From assembly GCF_025766255.1 (NCBI RefSeq), contig NW_026516701.1, forward strand, positions 124,001 to 188,000: 64,000 bases of DNA. Direction: 5' to 3'. The stretch is from Zychaea mexicana (Eukaryota > Mucoromycota > Mucoromycetes > Mucorales > Lichtheimiaceae). The notes under the pieces were generated by a model that was not told where the DNA came from, ran no database searches, and saw nothing but the letters and a program-made list of their open reading frames with translations. Made by a program: the position numbers and the translations under genes. Below, in pieces: positions 36,603 to 48,623 of this stretch. How positions within the stretch are numbered: the first letter of the stretch is position 1; each line of letters begins with the position of its first letter.

Positions 36603-38274
36603 TACTCCGATAAATATGGCAAAGCAAAAACTCTCAACCCTCGTGGCTCCAGCATAGTGGACCTCTTTTTTGGCACAATCACGCTAAACAGCTCATCAAT
36701 GACGATTTATGATGACACTTCACTTTCATCCGACCACAAAGCACTCCAACTCACATATACTGATATTATACCTTCAATGAATACAACATCCAGACCGATG
36801 CGGCGCTTACAAAAATTAAAAGATCCTGATATACGTACACTTTATATCAAGACCATTTCCACCAATATTAAACCACTACAACAAAAGATTGAACAGCATA
36901 TCAACAACCAAATAATAACTACTGATGATACTATAGAAGAATACGCATCACTACTCAACAACACAATATATAACTCCCTTGATACAACAGTTGGCCGAAA
37001 AACCACTATATGCGGACGATGTGGCACTAATCGGTACTTGGGATACAATGCCATTATTACTCAAAGCATGCGAAGACCACAGCAAACAACTTGGGTACCA
37101 GTGGAATCCTACCAAATGCATGTATATGTCAGTAAACAAGCCTCCATCACAATATACACCACAACTATACAACATCGACATCCAACGTACAACAATATTT
37201 AAATATCTAGGCGTACCAATGAATCAACATGGCTACATTGATCGATCGGCACTAATAGAACACAACACCCAAACAACAATATCAGCAATGAACATAATGG
37301 CATCCATTGGTGTCAGAGCACGATGTCTTGGAAAACTATTATGCACACGTCTATACCGTCAATTCCTACGACCAAAATTGGAATATGGTTTAGCGGTTAC
37401 CATCTTTACAAAAAGCGAATACCAACAATTACAAGAGACACAAAATTCATGTCTGCGGAAGATTTTTGGTACCAAGACAAATCAACCTATGGCCATCATA
37501 CACCACATCAGTAACTTGGAGTACATGAAAGATCGTGTAACACCCTTCAAGCTAAATTCATAATGCGTACACAATACATGACTGAAGAAAATGATGCTTT
37601 ATTTCCAACTTTACTCCCATCACTACAACAAAATAAAGGAACTCGCGCATGGACACACTTTCACCGCACCAATATAATCTGGAAAAAAGCTACAACAACA
37701 ACATCACCACCCACAACAGTAAACAATATAACAACTATTATCACCCCAAAAGAACTCAAAAACATAATAAAGAAACATATTCAAACAAGACACCAACAAA
37801 AAAGGCAACAAAAAAATAGTAAATTGTTACAAGAATGTCGAACAAAAATAGGAATCGACCCCAATTCTATGGTTACCAATGACACCACAAGAACGCTTCC
37901 TATGCATTTATTACCGACTAGGATGGATTACCAACTATCAAACCCAACCATGTCCCAACTGCAACCAATTAACAAGATTATCAAAACAACACCTACTCCA
38001 GTGCCACAATGTTCACTCTTTTCTATCTTTCTCCAATAATACTGCCGATCCGATATCCTTTATCCTCAAGTTACTACCAAAATCACCACCCACATCATCC
38101 AACAAACAATTATACTGGAAAATTATCTGGCCAAAATTATGTTTCATAATACATAAATTACATCGTACCTGCAGACCCAACCAATATACAACGCCACTGC
38201 TAGTAATAAACGACTTTGGACAACCTCTCCTTCAATGGATGAAACCACCAACCCAACTCACAGAACTCACATAA
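36585..38274 (+). pseudogene. LINE endonuclease/reverse transcriptase remnant
   Basis: Open fragments 36585-37000 (endonuclease end), 36979-37560 (YADD palm and thumb), 37563-37880 and 37879-38274 (zinc knuckle, QLTELT end) lie in different frames. Junctions fit one-base indels, for example in a C run near 37540. It lacks most of the RT core and cannot encode an active enzyme. Confidence 0.85.
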
Positions 38275-38955
38275 AATAAATAAAAAAACCAAGTGGTTCC
38301 ACCCTTTCCTTTTTCTTTTTATCTTACCCCCTCCATATAGTATAGTATAGTTTCCTTTCCTCTGCATAATCCTAATATATAGTAGTTTCTAGTATACTAC
38401 AGATTATATCTTTTGTTTCCCCTTTCCCATCATTACCCCATCACCTTTTTCCTGCGACCCAGCAGGTTTTTCAGAACCGAGCTTTGTGAACTGACGAGAG
38501 CAATAAGCTGAAATCAGCGGGTGTTCATTCAATTTCGTCTTAATAAAATATATATCTATTTCAATGTGCTCCGATAAACAATGTGATATACAAAAAATTA
38601 TTTGACGCAATAAACACTGAGAATATAGTCTTTTTATTGATATTAATATATGTACTAAAAATGATAAAGTTGTAAGGCATATCTCATTATAAGCTTACTT
38701 GTTGGGTCAAAGTAAAATAATGTGTTTTTGAAGAAGAGAAAAAAAAAAGAAACAAAAAAATGAAACGCTCTCTTTTTGGAGCAAGAGGAAACATCACAAG
38801 ATTATGTGAACTACAATATTGACATAAAGTGGGATACAAAAAAAAAGAAAAAAATGGGCTACTATATCAAATGAAATAAGTAAACTGACCTTTTGCGCCG
38901 CAGCCCTACTTCTTCCTTTCATCTCTTCCATTCAAGCCATTTGCATCTAGTTGTC

Positions 38956-41900
38956 ATGCCAACAGAATTCGAAAGTAAGTTGTTTTGTTACATATAATGT
39001 GGCTTGTAAATAAAAAAAACTGATTGTTACTTTCTTTTACAGATAAACTTCAAACTTATTTGGAAGGGTGCAAATGCTCAACGCGATTTGCTAAACTTTC
39101 TTTATTTATCAAATCACATAAACCACTTGTTTTCGAATACCAACCCAACGTTATGAATCCTCAAGATCTTCGTAAAATATTCAAAAGAGTATTCAACACA
39201 GCTGCAAACAATTATATGAAAGGCGTAAGTTAATTTATAATTTTTCTTCAAAAGAGAATTTAAATAAATCGAATATCTGACCATTTTTTTCGTTACAGAC
39301 TTCTTTTTCTAGCGATGTGGATTCGATTGATTGGAGCAAATTCTCTGATGAAAAAGCAACCCATTTGAATTCTACTAGTAGCAGTGTTACTCGTCAACCT
39401 TTAGAGGTATTTATTAGGGATCCTCATCAGAACCGTGGAACCGGAACCGAACCGAACCGGAACCGTAAAAACACGGTTCGGTTCCTATCAAGAACCGAAC
39501 CGGAACCGAACCGACATTTTCTACGTAGAACCGAAGAACCGAAGACTACATGGTGCTTTTAATGATTTCATGATTAACACAATGAGTGACTAGAATTTAA
39601 ACTAAAGAAGCAAAAGACCATTCACAAAACGTCGAAGATATATTTTGTTTCCCAAAGAGACCCTGTATATAAAGGTCTGATCTTTATTTTGTTGCACGGA
39701 CGGTATATCAAGACGAAGGGAACAAAAAGGAAGTAGAAAATGAAGAGCGGAGGGGAGGAAGGGGCAGGAAAAAAAGGTAGTGGGAAAGCAGAAAGAGGAA
39801 GCAAAGAAAGAGAAAGCAAAGAGGGGGAAAAAGGGCAGAAGAAAAAGGAGCACAGAAAAAAAAGGAAGGACTAATCGTCGAAGTCAAAGGAGCACCATGA
39901 ATCTAGAAGCATCAAACGTTCGATGCTTTCCGGTTGGAGGCGATTGCGCGTGTACGGCAGTAACAGTCGACTTCGTGAAAAGCACCGTTCTGAGGGTGTT
40001 GAAGTGACCGGAACCGCCAAGTACTGCGCTGCCATTGCTGCCAAATTGGGCCACTGTGGCTGGGATTTCCAGTAGTTCAAGACCGGCGATCCTTGCCCCT
40101 CCTGGCTTGGTTCTGGTCTTCTTAACCGTTCTTCCAAGTAATCGTCCAAATCGTCGCCGCTCGTTGATGTTCTGTATAGATCGTACAGCTTTTGCACCTC
40201 TTCATTCACCTCCGGCCGCATAGCAACGTCCTTGGGGAATGCAGCCCAGGCTCGGTGCACCATATTTTGGCTCATGACTTGGTACTCGGGTTCCCATCCA
40301 GCTTGGCGCCACCAAGAAAACTTCATCCGAGGATCCATCGCCGTTGCAATGGCGTATACGTCCGTGTCATCGACCTTGCAGTAGTATTTTCGAAGCTTTT
40401 CCAGGCCGCGTCTTGCTGCTCGTTTCAATTCTCGTGGATATTCCTTGTTATCGACGTCTTCCAGGCAATCCATGAGCTTGTTGTAGTGTGCAATGGCGAC
40501 ATTGATGGTGGCGTGGCTCGTACTTGCTGAGAGGTCCAAGGTGGACTCGTAAAATGGCTTCAGCATTTCCCTCAGCTGGTCAACTCGCTTCCACTCTTCT
40601 TGCGTTAGGATGTATGGGAGGAGCTCGTCGTTGGTGCTATTGGTGCACATCACATTGTACGGTTCGCGCAGTAAGGAAGCACGGGCAAGCATCTCGTACG
40701 TGGAGTTCCAGCGGGTGCGCACATCGAGTTGGAGGATGAGCTGGGTACAACAATCAGTTTGCTGCTGGCGCATGAACTTCTCCGAGCGTTGGGGTGAGGA
40801 ACTATGTCATTAAACAGCGTGATGAGTACATAGTGCTAATGAATATCTCAAGTAGTAAAAACGGCTGTTTGATGATAGTGATAACTTACCGAATCTTCGT
40901 AATTCCTTTGCGCAGCTTGATAAGTACGCTCATCGCTTCTATTTCTTGCTCTTCCAAAACTTGCTCAGCATTGACCTCGTATGTTGCATCGACATCGCCA
41001 TCGTTCCCTCCTTCTAGATCATCGGCGTCGGTATCGGCACAAACATCGTTCGTTACTGGTTCCAATCCCCAACGCAGAATATCCTGGACAGCCAAGTTAA
41101 GCACATGACCAAGGCAGGGTATATGATGCTTATCAGCGCGGAACGACCTACAGTTATAATGGTATTATGTAAGTTTACAAATAGGCTATACTATACATTA
41201 TGCATTGCTATATTAATTTTGAGTGCTTACCATCCGTTCTCGTTACCGTGCTCTTCGATGACACGGGCCATTTTTTTCATGTTGGAGGCATTATCCGTCG
41301 TAATCGTGAACAACTTGGGTCCTAAGCCGAAGTCGTGCAAGACACCTATGAAAGCATTGGCCAAGTTTTCCGCCGAGTGGGGTCCGTTCAGTGGCACAAA
41401 GCCAAGGATAACTTCATGCATTTTCCAGGTCGTTTGCGAGATCCAGTGCCCAGTAACAGTTAAGAAGGCATCGTTGTATGGGCTGGTCCAACCGTCGAGT
41501 GTGCACGAAATCGTAGGAAGCGTATCCAATAAGGAACGTAACTTGGCTTTGTAAAGCTTGTACTCTTCAATGGTCTAAAGGTAAATTCAAAGGAATAGGA
41601 TATTAGAATTATTTTCTTTTTGATGGTGCATAATAACTAAAAAAAACAAAATCACTAATTTCTTTACCTTTCTTGTGATAGTATCGGCACTTGGAAGCTT
41701 CACCATTTCCATGTCACTTGCAGATTGCGCGATTTCCAAAAGTTCTTGCAATTCATCATTTTCAGCCATGGTAAATGGTAACTTGCTTTTTACGATAAAT
41801 TTGATGAACGCCTTGATGAATAGTTCGGCAGTGAATACACGGGCACGTTTCGATTGTACAAACGAGTCAAGTGGACCGCCAGCACGCTTAGTTCCGGTAT

Positions 41901-44900
41901 GTGGACCATGTTCCTTGGTGACATTATGGACCTTGTTCAAGTGCTTGATAACGGCGGACGTGGAGCCTTGTTCGGATGCAAACGTCTTGCCACAGTTTGC
42001 AACTAGACATCGGATGCGCGGCTTGCCATTGTCGTCATCATAGCGCTCGCCTAACTTGTTCTTAATCACCCAGCTTTTCTCCTTGGTAGCAGCACTGCCT
42101 TGCGATCATACGATGGACATAGAAACAGATTCGGAATCAGTGATGACCTCTCCATCCGTCTCTTCAGCAGCAAGCGATACACTATCCACCGACATGGCAG
42201 AAGGCATACGAGGTAATGTGGGAGCTCGGACAGGATTTTCTTGCGCCTTACGTAAAATATTACAAGCATCGATATATGTTAGGGATTTGCGATACAACAC
42301 GATACAACACAACACGACACAACACGACACAACACGGCACGACCGATCACATATTGATAATTACCCCATCATGAAGAGCAGCACGGGCATCGCGGGAAGA
42401 AGAACCAGCTTGGTAAGGCATATTTTGAGATGAATGAAAACGGTAAAGTGTTTGAGGTAGAGTAGTGTGTCAAGTATATAGAGGATACACGGATCGATGA
42501 TGCGAAGAATAAAGCCCTTTATATATCATTCAATTTTATCCAAAGCAATGAACCGATTGCTGCTAATCATTACTATGATGATCTCATCGATGTTAGTGTG
42601 TTTCTGGATAATGAGTCCCGGTCCATGATATCATCACGTTTTACTATATACAATACACTTCTTCCAATCTAGCAAAACGATGATATCATGTAAGTTCGCC
42701 TCATCATGGTGGGTTAATGCTGTAACTATGAATGCTTCTATACAATAACCGCTGGCAGGTAACCAAATAGGGAAAATGATATCATCGCTTTCTCTTACTT
42801 AAGCATACATCTTCCGACAGATTGAATAATATGACATCATTTTCACACTTCTTCCGACGTCAAGTTATCATAAACAGATCTTTGCTAACCTCTCCTCAAA
42901 GCTAAACATGAGCTTCTATTTCACCCTCGGATTATATCCCATCTTTTAAGTTTGAAGAAAACACTATATATGTTTTACATGTGAATTGGCATATAACTTG
43001 CTTTCTACCGGTACCGTGGTATGTAAGTAAAACTCCAAAGTAAAAAGGATACTGCTTTGTCAGTACACCATCTCCGATCGAAACGGAACTTTAGACAACT
43101 TTACACTTCACTTTGCCGCTCACGACATCTTTGTTCATGACGTATTGCTTGTAGGATTAGCGTTTTTGTTCGTGACGTACTGCTTGTTTAACGGCGGCCT
43201 TTGCTCATGACGTACAACTTGTACCTCAACCCATTCTTTTGCTCAGATCAAGTCTGTGCATCTCGTCTGAGATTGGGCATTTCAGATTCCTGGAAATCTT
43301 TTCTTTTTTGTTTTTGCTTTCCTTTATCATTAGATATTATACACGGCGCAGACATTCACAGACACATATTAGCATGTCTATTACTGCATAGTTTTCCCCC
43401 AATTCATACCTAGTTAATATCATACTTTACTAATAAACGATATCATGCTTCAAATATTTTAAGCTCAATAAGTTATTTTCTTGGCTTTATGCTGCGATTC
43501 TTTAATAGCTGATTGCTTCTCGTTTACATTGTTCCCCCTGCTCATTTTGACTCATCGTTCACTGCAACATGTTGAAATAAACTTTCTTTTACTCTAATCA
43601 TTAAAATTTATTATAAAATTTGATGCTATATCAGCTTTTCATGTAAGAACTGAATTTTCCTCTTTTTATATATAAGCTCGGTTCGGTTCTACGGTTCCAC
43701 GGTTCCTCACGGTTCGGTTCGGTTCGGTTCCATCCTTTTCACGGTTCGGTTCGGTTCCCTTCAAGAACCGAACCGAACCGAACCGTGAGGACCCCTAGTA
43801 TTTATTTTTAATCGAATTCTAAATAATATAACCACCTTAATTTATATTAACTATTACTATTATTGTTATTATGTAAAGGTTTCAAAAGTTATTGATACCT
43901 CACTTTTAGACCCAGTTAAAAAGTACTTAGAACAAAAGGTACTGTTACAGTCGCTTATTAGTTATACTTCACTCGAAACAAGCTCATTTTAACATTTGGT
44001 TTTGTTATTAATTAGAAAAATGGCTTGAAACCAGTACTTCCCTCTATTCCTGATACTCTTTCTCCCAATGGCCACCAAAAACACCTCTTCAAGTATTGTG
44101 TTGAGATGATAAAGTGCGATAAAAATGTCAAAACTGTCGATGGACCTTTACAGTAAGTGGTTTATTTTGATTTTGATTTTTATTATCTAAATATAAAGAT
44201 TGTATTGTTAAACATGTGTTATTGTAGGCTTGGCTTATCTGGTATCATTAATACCATTACAACAAATGAAACGATTAATATCAAGGATTACCTTGGTGAA
44301 GGAAAGTTCCAAGATTTGGCCAATATAATGATGAAAAAAGATATGAATAAACGGTGTTTCGATGATCATGCAGATGCTATTGTGAAAACTGTTTTAAATG
44401 TAAGCAAATCGAGGATAAAGTAGATATGAAGAATGACCCTTATTATAATATATATATTGATATAATATGCATATATTTATAGAGTTATGATGAAGGAGGT
44501 ATTGTTGGTGCACGTAAATACATATATAAGAAAAAATTGGAATTGCTGGATAAAGATGGTTACACAATTGATTCAATCGAGGTAAAAATATTTGATATTT
44601 TTACCTACCTGTAAGTGAATTTAATATGTTTCCCTACAATCAAAAATGGTATCTCTGTCAACCCATTTTATTTATAAATGCGTCATTTTTTAGATTCAAC
44701 ATGATACAGTTTGACTTTGACAGCAAGCACAAATATGTAATGACAGAAAATGAATCATTTTCACGTTGGCAATTTATCATTCGTCTTGTGATGATAAATG
44801 TAAAGGAAATAATAAACGTAAACGAGCTAATGCAACTGTATTTTTCAGGGGTGAAGCAGTCTCACAAGCAACAAAAAATGAAATGCTCGACGCCCTTTCA

Positions 44901-45611
44901 ACTTCATCATTTGGTCGAAGGATCGACATGCTTGTTATGACCCAATCTGAAGACGGCGAAGAAGGATGCGTTGAACTCTCTGCTAACGAGCACAAAAAAG
45001 GTGATGCAGAATTCGAACTTGTAACTGAGCAACAATCCAAGAATATCGTCACCAACATCTGTATCTTGTCTCAATTACGAAAACGATTTGGGGTTGATAT
45101 CAATGTTAATTGTAGCACCAATCCATTGATAATGGACGTAATTGGTAAGGAAGGAGTGGAAAAGTGTGAGAAAAAGCATGTTATAACACCATAATTCATG
45201 TATTCACCCAATTTTTTTTCAAGGCCTTCGTGCTTATTTATACAGTGTTGCCAGAACTGAAGATGTATTTGTTGCATCGAAGGTTTCGAATAACTATGTT
45301 GTGTTGCCCACTTCTTTAGCAGACTTTGATGAGTTTATTGAGCAAGAAAGTATGTACCTTTTACTAAACTATTCGGTAAGTTGTTGTTACTGCTTTTATA
45401 CTACATATGTATAAACTCCTTAGCTATTAGAGATAATGCTAATATAAAGTTTATTGTTATATAGAAATATATCATTGATGCTGCCAATGACATCGTTGGT
45501 TTAATGGATAAGACAACAAAAAGACGATTTGAAACTATCATGAATGATCAGGTCGATAAAGAAAGCCCAAGGATCTTTTTCGCGGATAACAAAAAACCAA
45601 AAACAACTTAG
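38956..45611 (+). CDS. PD-(D/E)XK nuclease-like protein, copy A (intron 3 holds an hAT)
   Basis: Same gene as copy B. Exons: 38956-38974, 39043-39224, 39299-39406, 43879-43938, 44016-44152, 44228-44399, 44483-44610, 44849-45144, 45224-45375 and 45465-45611; phases close for 466 residues. A 15-nt microexon at 44694-44708 is also phase-compatible. The core GRRIDMLV followed 20 residues later by ELSANEHKK, then EQQSKNIVTN, fits a PD-(D/E)XK nuclease fold (D, E-x-K and a later Gln/Lys helix). The N-terminal and C-terminal parts (LPTSLADFDEFIE) have no recognised family. The hAT insertion begins right after the duplicated first eight bases of intron 3, so donor and acceptor are intact and a 4.5-kb intron could still be spliced out. 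Confidence 0.6.
39871..42421 (-). pseudogene. hAT transposase with BED finger, one in-frame stop
   Basis: Five exons close in phase over 723 codons: 42421-42365, 42246-41668, 41574-41231, 41147-40890 and 40801-39871. Order: Ser/Ala-rich N-terminus; BED-type zinc finger (CLVANCGKTF...HLNKVH); RNase H-like core with DGWTS and TTDNASNM; conserved CLGHVLNLAVQDIL and RTRWNST; C-terminal hAT dimerisation domain (YLAVPVTSTPSERCFS, NRLQPESIERLMLL). All hallmarks are present. A single TGA at 42106-42108 interrupts exon 2 ahead of the BED finger. An internal start after it (ATG at 42069) would still encode BED finger and catalytic core. Recent, nearly intact element. Confidence 0.9.
42422..43674. other. 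Noncoding 5' region of the hAT element
   Basis: 1.25 kb upstream of the transposase start. It contains several ATGATATCAT-type palindromic words (42617-42840 and 43420-43445) and a triple repeat with TGACGTA (43131-43222, listed separately). No open frame of interest. Confidence 0.55.
43131..43222. repeat. Three spaced copies of a TGACGTA-containing repeat
   Basis: TTGTTCATGACGTATTGCTT (43131), TTGTTCGTGACGTACTGCTT (about 43167) and TTGCTCATGACGTACAACTT (43201), spaced 36 and 34 bp. TGACGT is the core of CRE/bZIP sites; the position upstream of the transposase suggests a promoter or binding array. Confidence 0.6.
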
Positions 45612-47287
45612 TGGTGACATATGATATACCTACTTTACTACACTCTACATGAACAATAATCATTAGTTTGAAGATGAAACCATTGTAAAATATTTACCTG
45701 AAACCCCCTTTGCATAAACAATAACACTCTTTAATATCAAATAAATAAAAATACTCACATGCTGGCTATAAGCCTCGATGATACTCATTCAACTTCTCTT
45801 CAACATTTCAAATATAAAACATCAACAGTAAAAAAACACCATAAGTGTATATAGTTACGCATCGCTTCAGTGATTCCAAAAAAGAAAAACAGTCGAGTTC
45901 ACTCGAACCCCAGGATAGTAAATAGAAAATTAAACCAAAGGAATATGGCGGTGGTTGAAGGCAATGACGGAGGTGAAGCGAAAGTAAGACAAAATAATCA
46001 TGACCTATGACAGTCAATAATGACACAACAATTTGCTGATACACTGGGTAGAAACCATGAGGGTCTCAAGCAGTAGTCAAGAGCTTATTCAAGAAGCCAA
46101 AGTCAATCCAGATTGGCAAACAGTTAGTGTTATTTGACATCATCACCAATGCACAAGCAAACACCGCCACTAGACAAAGGAAAATGTAATAAAGAGGACA
46201 CTCGGATGTAACCTTTGCGTCCAGAGGGAAGATGTGCTTTTATGTAGAAAATGGAAAAAGAACAAGCTAGCATTGAATGCCTTTTTATTGTAAGTTATAC
46301 ATATATCTATTTGTTAGCATGCTATTAAATAATACCCAGTTATCAATAGCGTCCATTAATTGAAATTGACACTTATATTAGTAAAAAACAACTCATTCGA
46401 CATCATGGTTTATCAAATGCTAAGGAATGTAGTATACTTAGTGATAAAATAATTATGTATGCGTGTGGCGTGCTTTGCTATATATAATTGACAATGATTT
46501 AGTTTATATATTTCGCAACTTTTTTTAAGAATGGTGTAGTGCCTATATTGTGCCTACTGCTGAAGCAACAAACAATAGAAGTAGTAGTATTCTTTGTGTA
46601 GGCTACATTGTTGCTTCAGAATTTCTTATTTTCTAGTTATTAGCTAATTACAAACTTTTGTGGATAACGTACGAGATTTATCACGACCAGAGAAAACTCT
46701 AATGCTGTACCTTTGCATAGCTTGTTATGTCCTTGAAAACCATCAGTGTTTTTAGACCTTGTACGTACTATTTATACTGTACTAGCTGAATGCTAGCTTT
46801 GCCATACTTTGTTTCCACTTTGGTTCCCAGGATGCTATCATTCAATGTGAGTACGTCAGCTTCCTAAACTAAATAGTTACCGTCTTCAATGTCTGTTGCT
46901 TAAGCACATGAGTAAATATATGTATATCACATCTTGACTTCTGAAATACCCATAAAGTAACAAATCTCATAAGGTGTAATGATTCTATCTATCCTCAAGC
47001 CAGCTATAAAATGTTGACGAAAACTACTACTGGCTCTATATGAATCAAAGACCAGTCTGATAAAAACTCATAATAAATCATTGCGAGGGTGCTTTCACAA
47101 ATTAAATAGATAAAAGTGCTTGTATATCTTTATTATAAAATATATCAAATTGTCAATGTAACAGGACTGGCATGTAATATCATTTTCATGTGACAAATTT
47201 CTGGAGAAACCATTTTAAAAGATTAACCACCTCCACAAAATAGAATAAAAATGCAGGATCAAAATGGAAATAGCCATTCCATGAACT
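45612..47287. other. Noncoding stretch of unit A, conserved in unit B
   Basis: Nearly identical to 57495-59171. Contains a 13-bp stem hairpin (46560-46619). A 78-residue hydrophobic minus frame (45808-46044) is present in both copies but this follows from the recent duplication and it has no motif. Confidence 0.5.
46560..46619. repeat. Inverted repeat hairpin in unit A
   Basis: CTGAAGCAACAA (46560-46571 area) pairs with TTGTTGCTTCAG (46608-46619), loop about 36 nt. The same structure is at 58443-58502 in unit B. Confidence 0.7.
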
Positions 47288-47805
47288 GAGGATTCCTATT
47301 GAATAAAATATCATCCAGTTAGAAAATCACCGCTGTTATTATTACTGCTGCAAATATATAATATATAGAAGTCATTATCAGTTTGAAATAAACAATACAT
47401 GTCGAACTAGTGTGTGAACAACAGGTGAAAATCTGGTGCGTAGGCAGATAATCAAAGCTGAAGTTCTTAGAACCACAAGCGAGGACTAGACAGGGGCCAT
47501 TAAGGATTGCCATCTAGGTTGTCGCAAGAGCTGCAACTAGTGTATAAGCATCATGTGTCAGTACTTGAGGATTCCTATCGAATAAAATATCATCCATAGA
47601 AAATCACTGCTGTTATTATTACTGCTGCAAATATATAATATATAGAAGTCATTACTAGTTTGAAATAAACAATACATGTCGAACTAGTGTGCAAACAACA
47701 GGTGAAAATCTGGTGCGTAGGCAGATAATCAAAGCTGAAGTTCTTAGAACCACAAGCGAGGACTAGACAAGGGCCATTAAGGATTGCTATCTAGGTTGTC
47801 GCAAG
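47288..47805. repeat. 278-bp tandem repeats in unit A, interrupted
   Basis: Units start with GAGGATTCCTAT at 47288 and 47567 (period 279). The second is cut at 47805 by a transposon; its last part resumes at 50301. Units contain palindromic ATATATAATATATAGAAG and end GGTTGTCGCAAGAGCTGCAA. Confidence 0.9.
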
Positions 47806-47981
47806 GCGGGTATATCCGTAGCAATAAAATTTTGATAACTTATAATTTTTATTGAAACTTATAAAGTTTCAAGTATTTCGGAGTTTCAAATCGTGCATAT
47901 AATTAATTTTTACATATAAAAAAAATTGAATTTTTCTTAATATAAAAATAATAACTATCCAATCTATAAGCAAAAACTAAA

Positions 47982-48432
47982 ATGGTCTTATTAAATTCTG
48001 AGATACTTATGGGTACAGATAACCTAACTAAATCTATTAAAAATATAATGGAAGAAGTAATGGAAGAATATCTTGAAAATGAATGTCTTGTTTCAACAAA
48101 AGAAAATAAAAAAAAATGATGGAAAAAAAAATAAAAAAAAAATACAAGATGTTGAAAGTAATCACTTTTAGTATTTGAATAGTAGTAATAATGTATGTAC
48201 ATATGTACATAAACGTGGAAATAAAAAAGGATATATGTGTCACAAAAAAATCAATACTAATATAGAAGGTCAAAAGCCTGATTATCTTTGCTGTAAACAT
48301 AGTAAAAAGCATATAATAAAAAAAAGAAATAAAAAAGATCAAAAAAAAAATAAAAAACCAGAATTACCCTATGTTATTGTAAGCAAATATGGGCATAAAA
48401 AAGTTATTAAAAAAGTTAAAAAAGAAAAATGA
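47982..48432 (+). CDS. Small Cys/His zinc-finger protein of the AT-rich element, frameshifted
   Basis: Frame 1 (47982-48119) is a 45-residue acidic start. After poly-A runs the frame at about 48175-48432 continues with NNVCTYVHKRGNKKGYMC and DYLCCKHSKKH, then a Lys-rich tail. The pattern C-x-Y-V-x-K-x-G-x-x-K-G-x-x-C then C-x-x-H resembles zinc fingers I associate with giant DNA viruses of protists. Function unknown; it may be an accessory DNA-binding protein. Joining the two parts needs one frame change in an A run (48100-48150). Confidence 0.45.
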
Positions 48433-48623
48433 AAAAAATTTATGTTTGTAATAGTGGAATAATTAACTTTGTAGATATTATAAACAAGATAATGCAATAA
48501 TAATAGCAGCTGACTTTATTCATTATAAAACTAAAAAAATAAAGGAGTTTATCCTCTTTAAATATATAAGGTAGAGTATGGCATTTTTAAAAATGGTAAT
48601 AAAGTTATATTAGAGAAATTAAC

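Larger units (their letters stand above)
34745..38280 (+). mobile_element. Decayed non-LTR retrotransposon (LINE), split by a Tc1 element
   Basis: The LINE occupies 34745-34836 and 36603-38280. The two parts read through in frame if the Tc1 insertion is removed (FRIWHDLQ joins YSDKYGKAK). The endonuclease C-terminal region is at 36603-36990 (SSIVDLFFG, SSDHKALQ). It then jumps straight to the reverse transcriptase active-site motif YADDVALIG at about 37003, so the N-terminal and palm RT motifs are deleted. The thumb and connection follow (FKYLGVPMN, RPKLEYGLAV), then a C-terminal CPNC...H...C knuckle near 37950-38010. Frame changes near 37550 and 37880 show decay. The 3' end is an A-rich tail near 38275-38295. 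The 5' end is truncated inside the endonuclease. Confidence 0.85.
39415..43797 (-). mobile_element. hAT-family DNA transposon, complete ends
   Basis: A 4383-bp insertion in copy A, absent from copy B. Flanked by an 8-bp target duplication GTATTTAT (39407-39414 and 43798-43805). Ends are TAGGGATCCTCA and TGAGGACCCCTA, 11 of 12 matching as inverted repeats. Both ends carry dense subterminal arrays of CGGTTC/GAACCG (about 39431-39540 and 43675-43787), probable transposase-binding sites. The transposase gene is on the minus strand. Confidence 0.95.

Noticed and set aside
42296..42345. ACACGACACA-type simple repeat
   Set aside because: Lies in the first intron of the hAT transposase; ordinary microsatellite.
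45808..46044. Hydrophobic 78-residue minus frame, repeated at 57691-57927
   Set aside because: Conservation between the copies only reflects the recent duplication; composition looks like AT-rich noncoding DNA.
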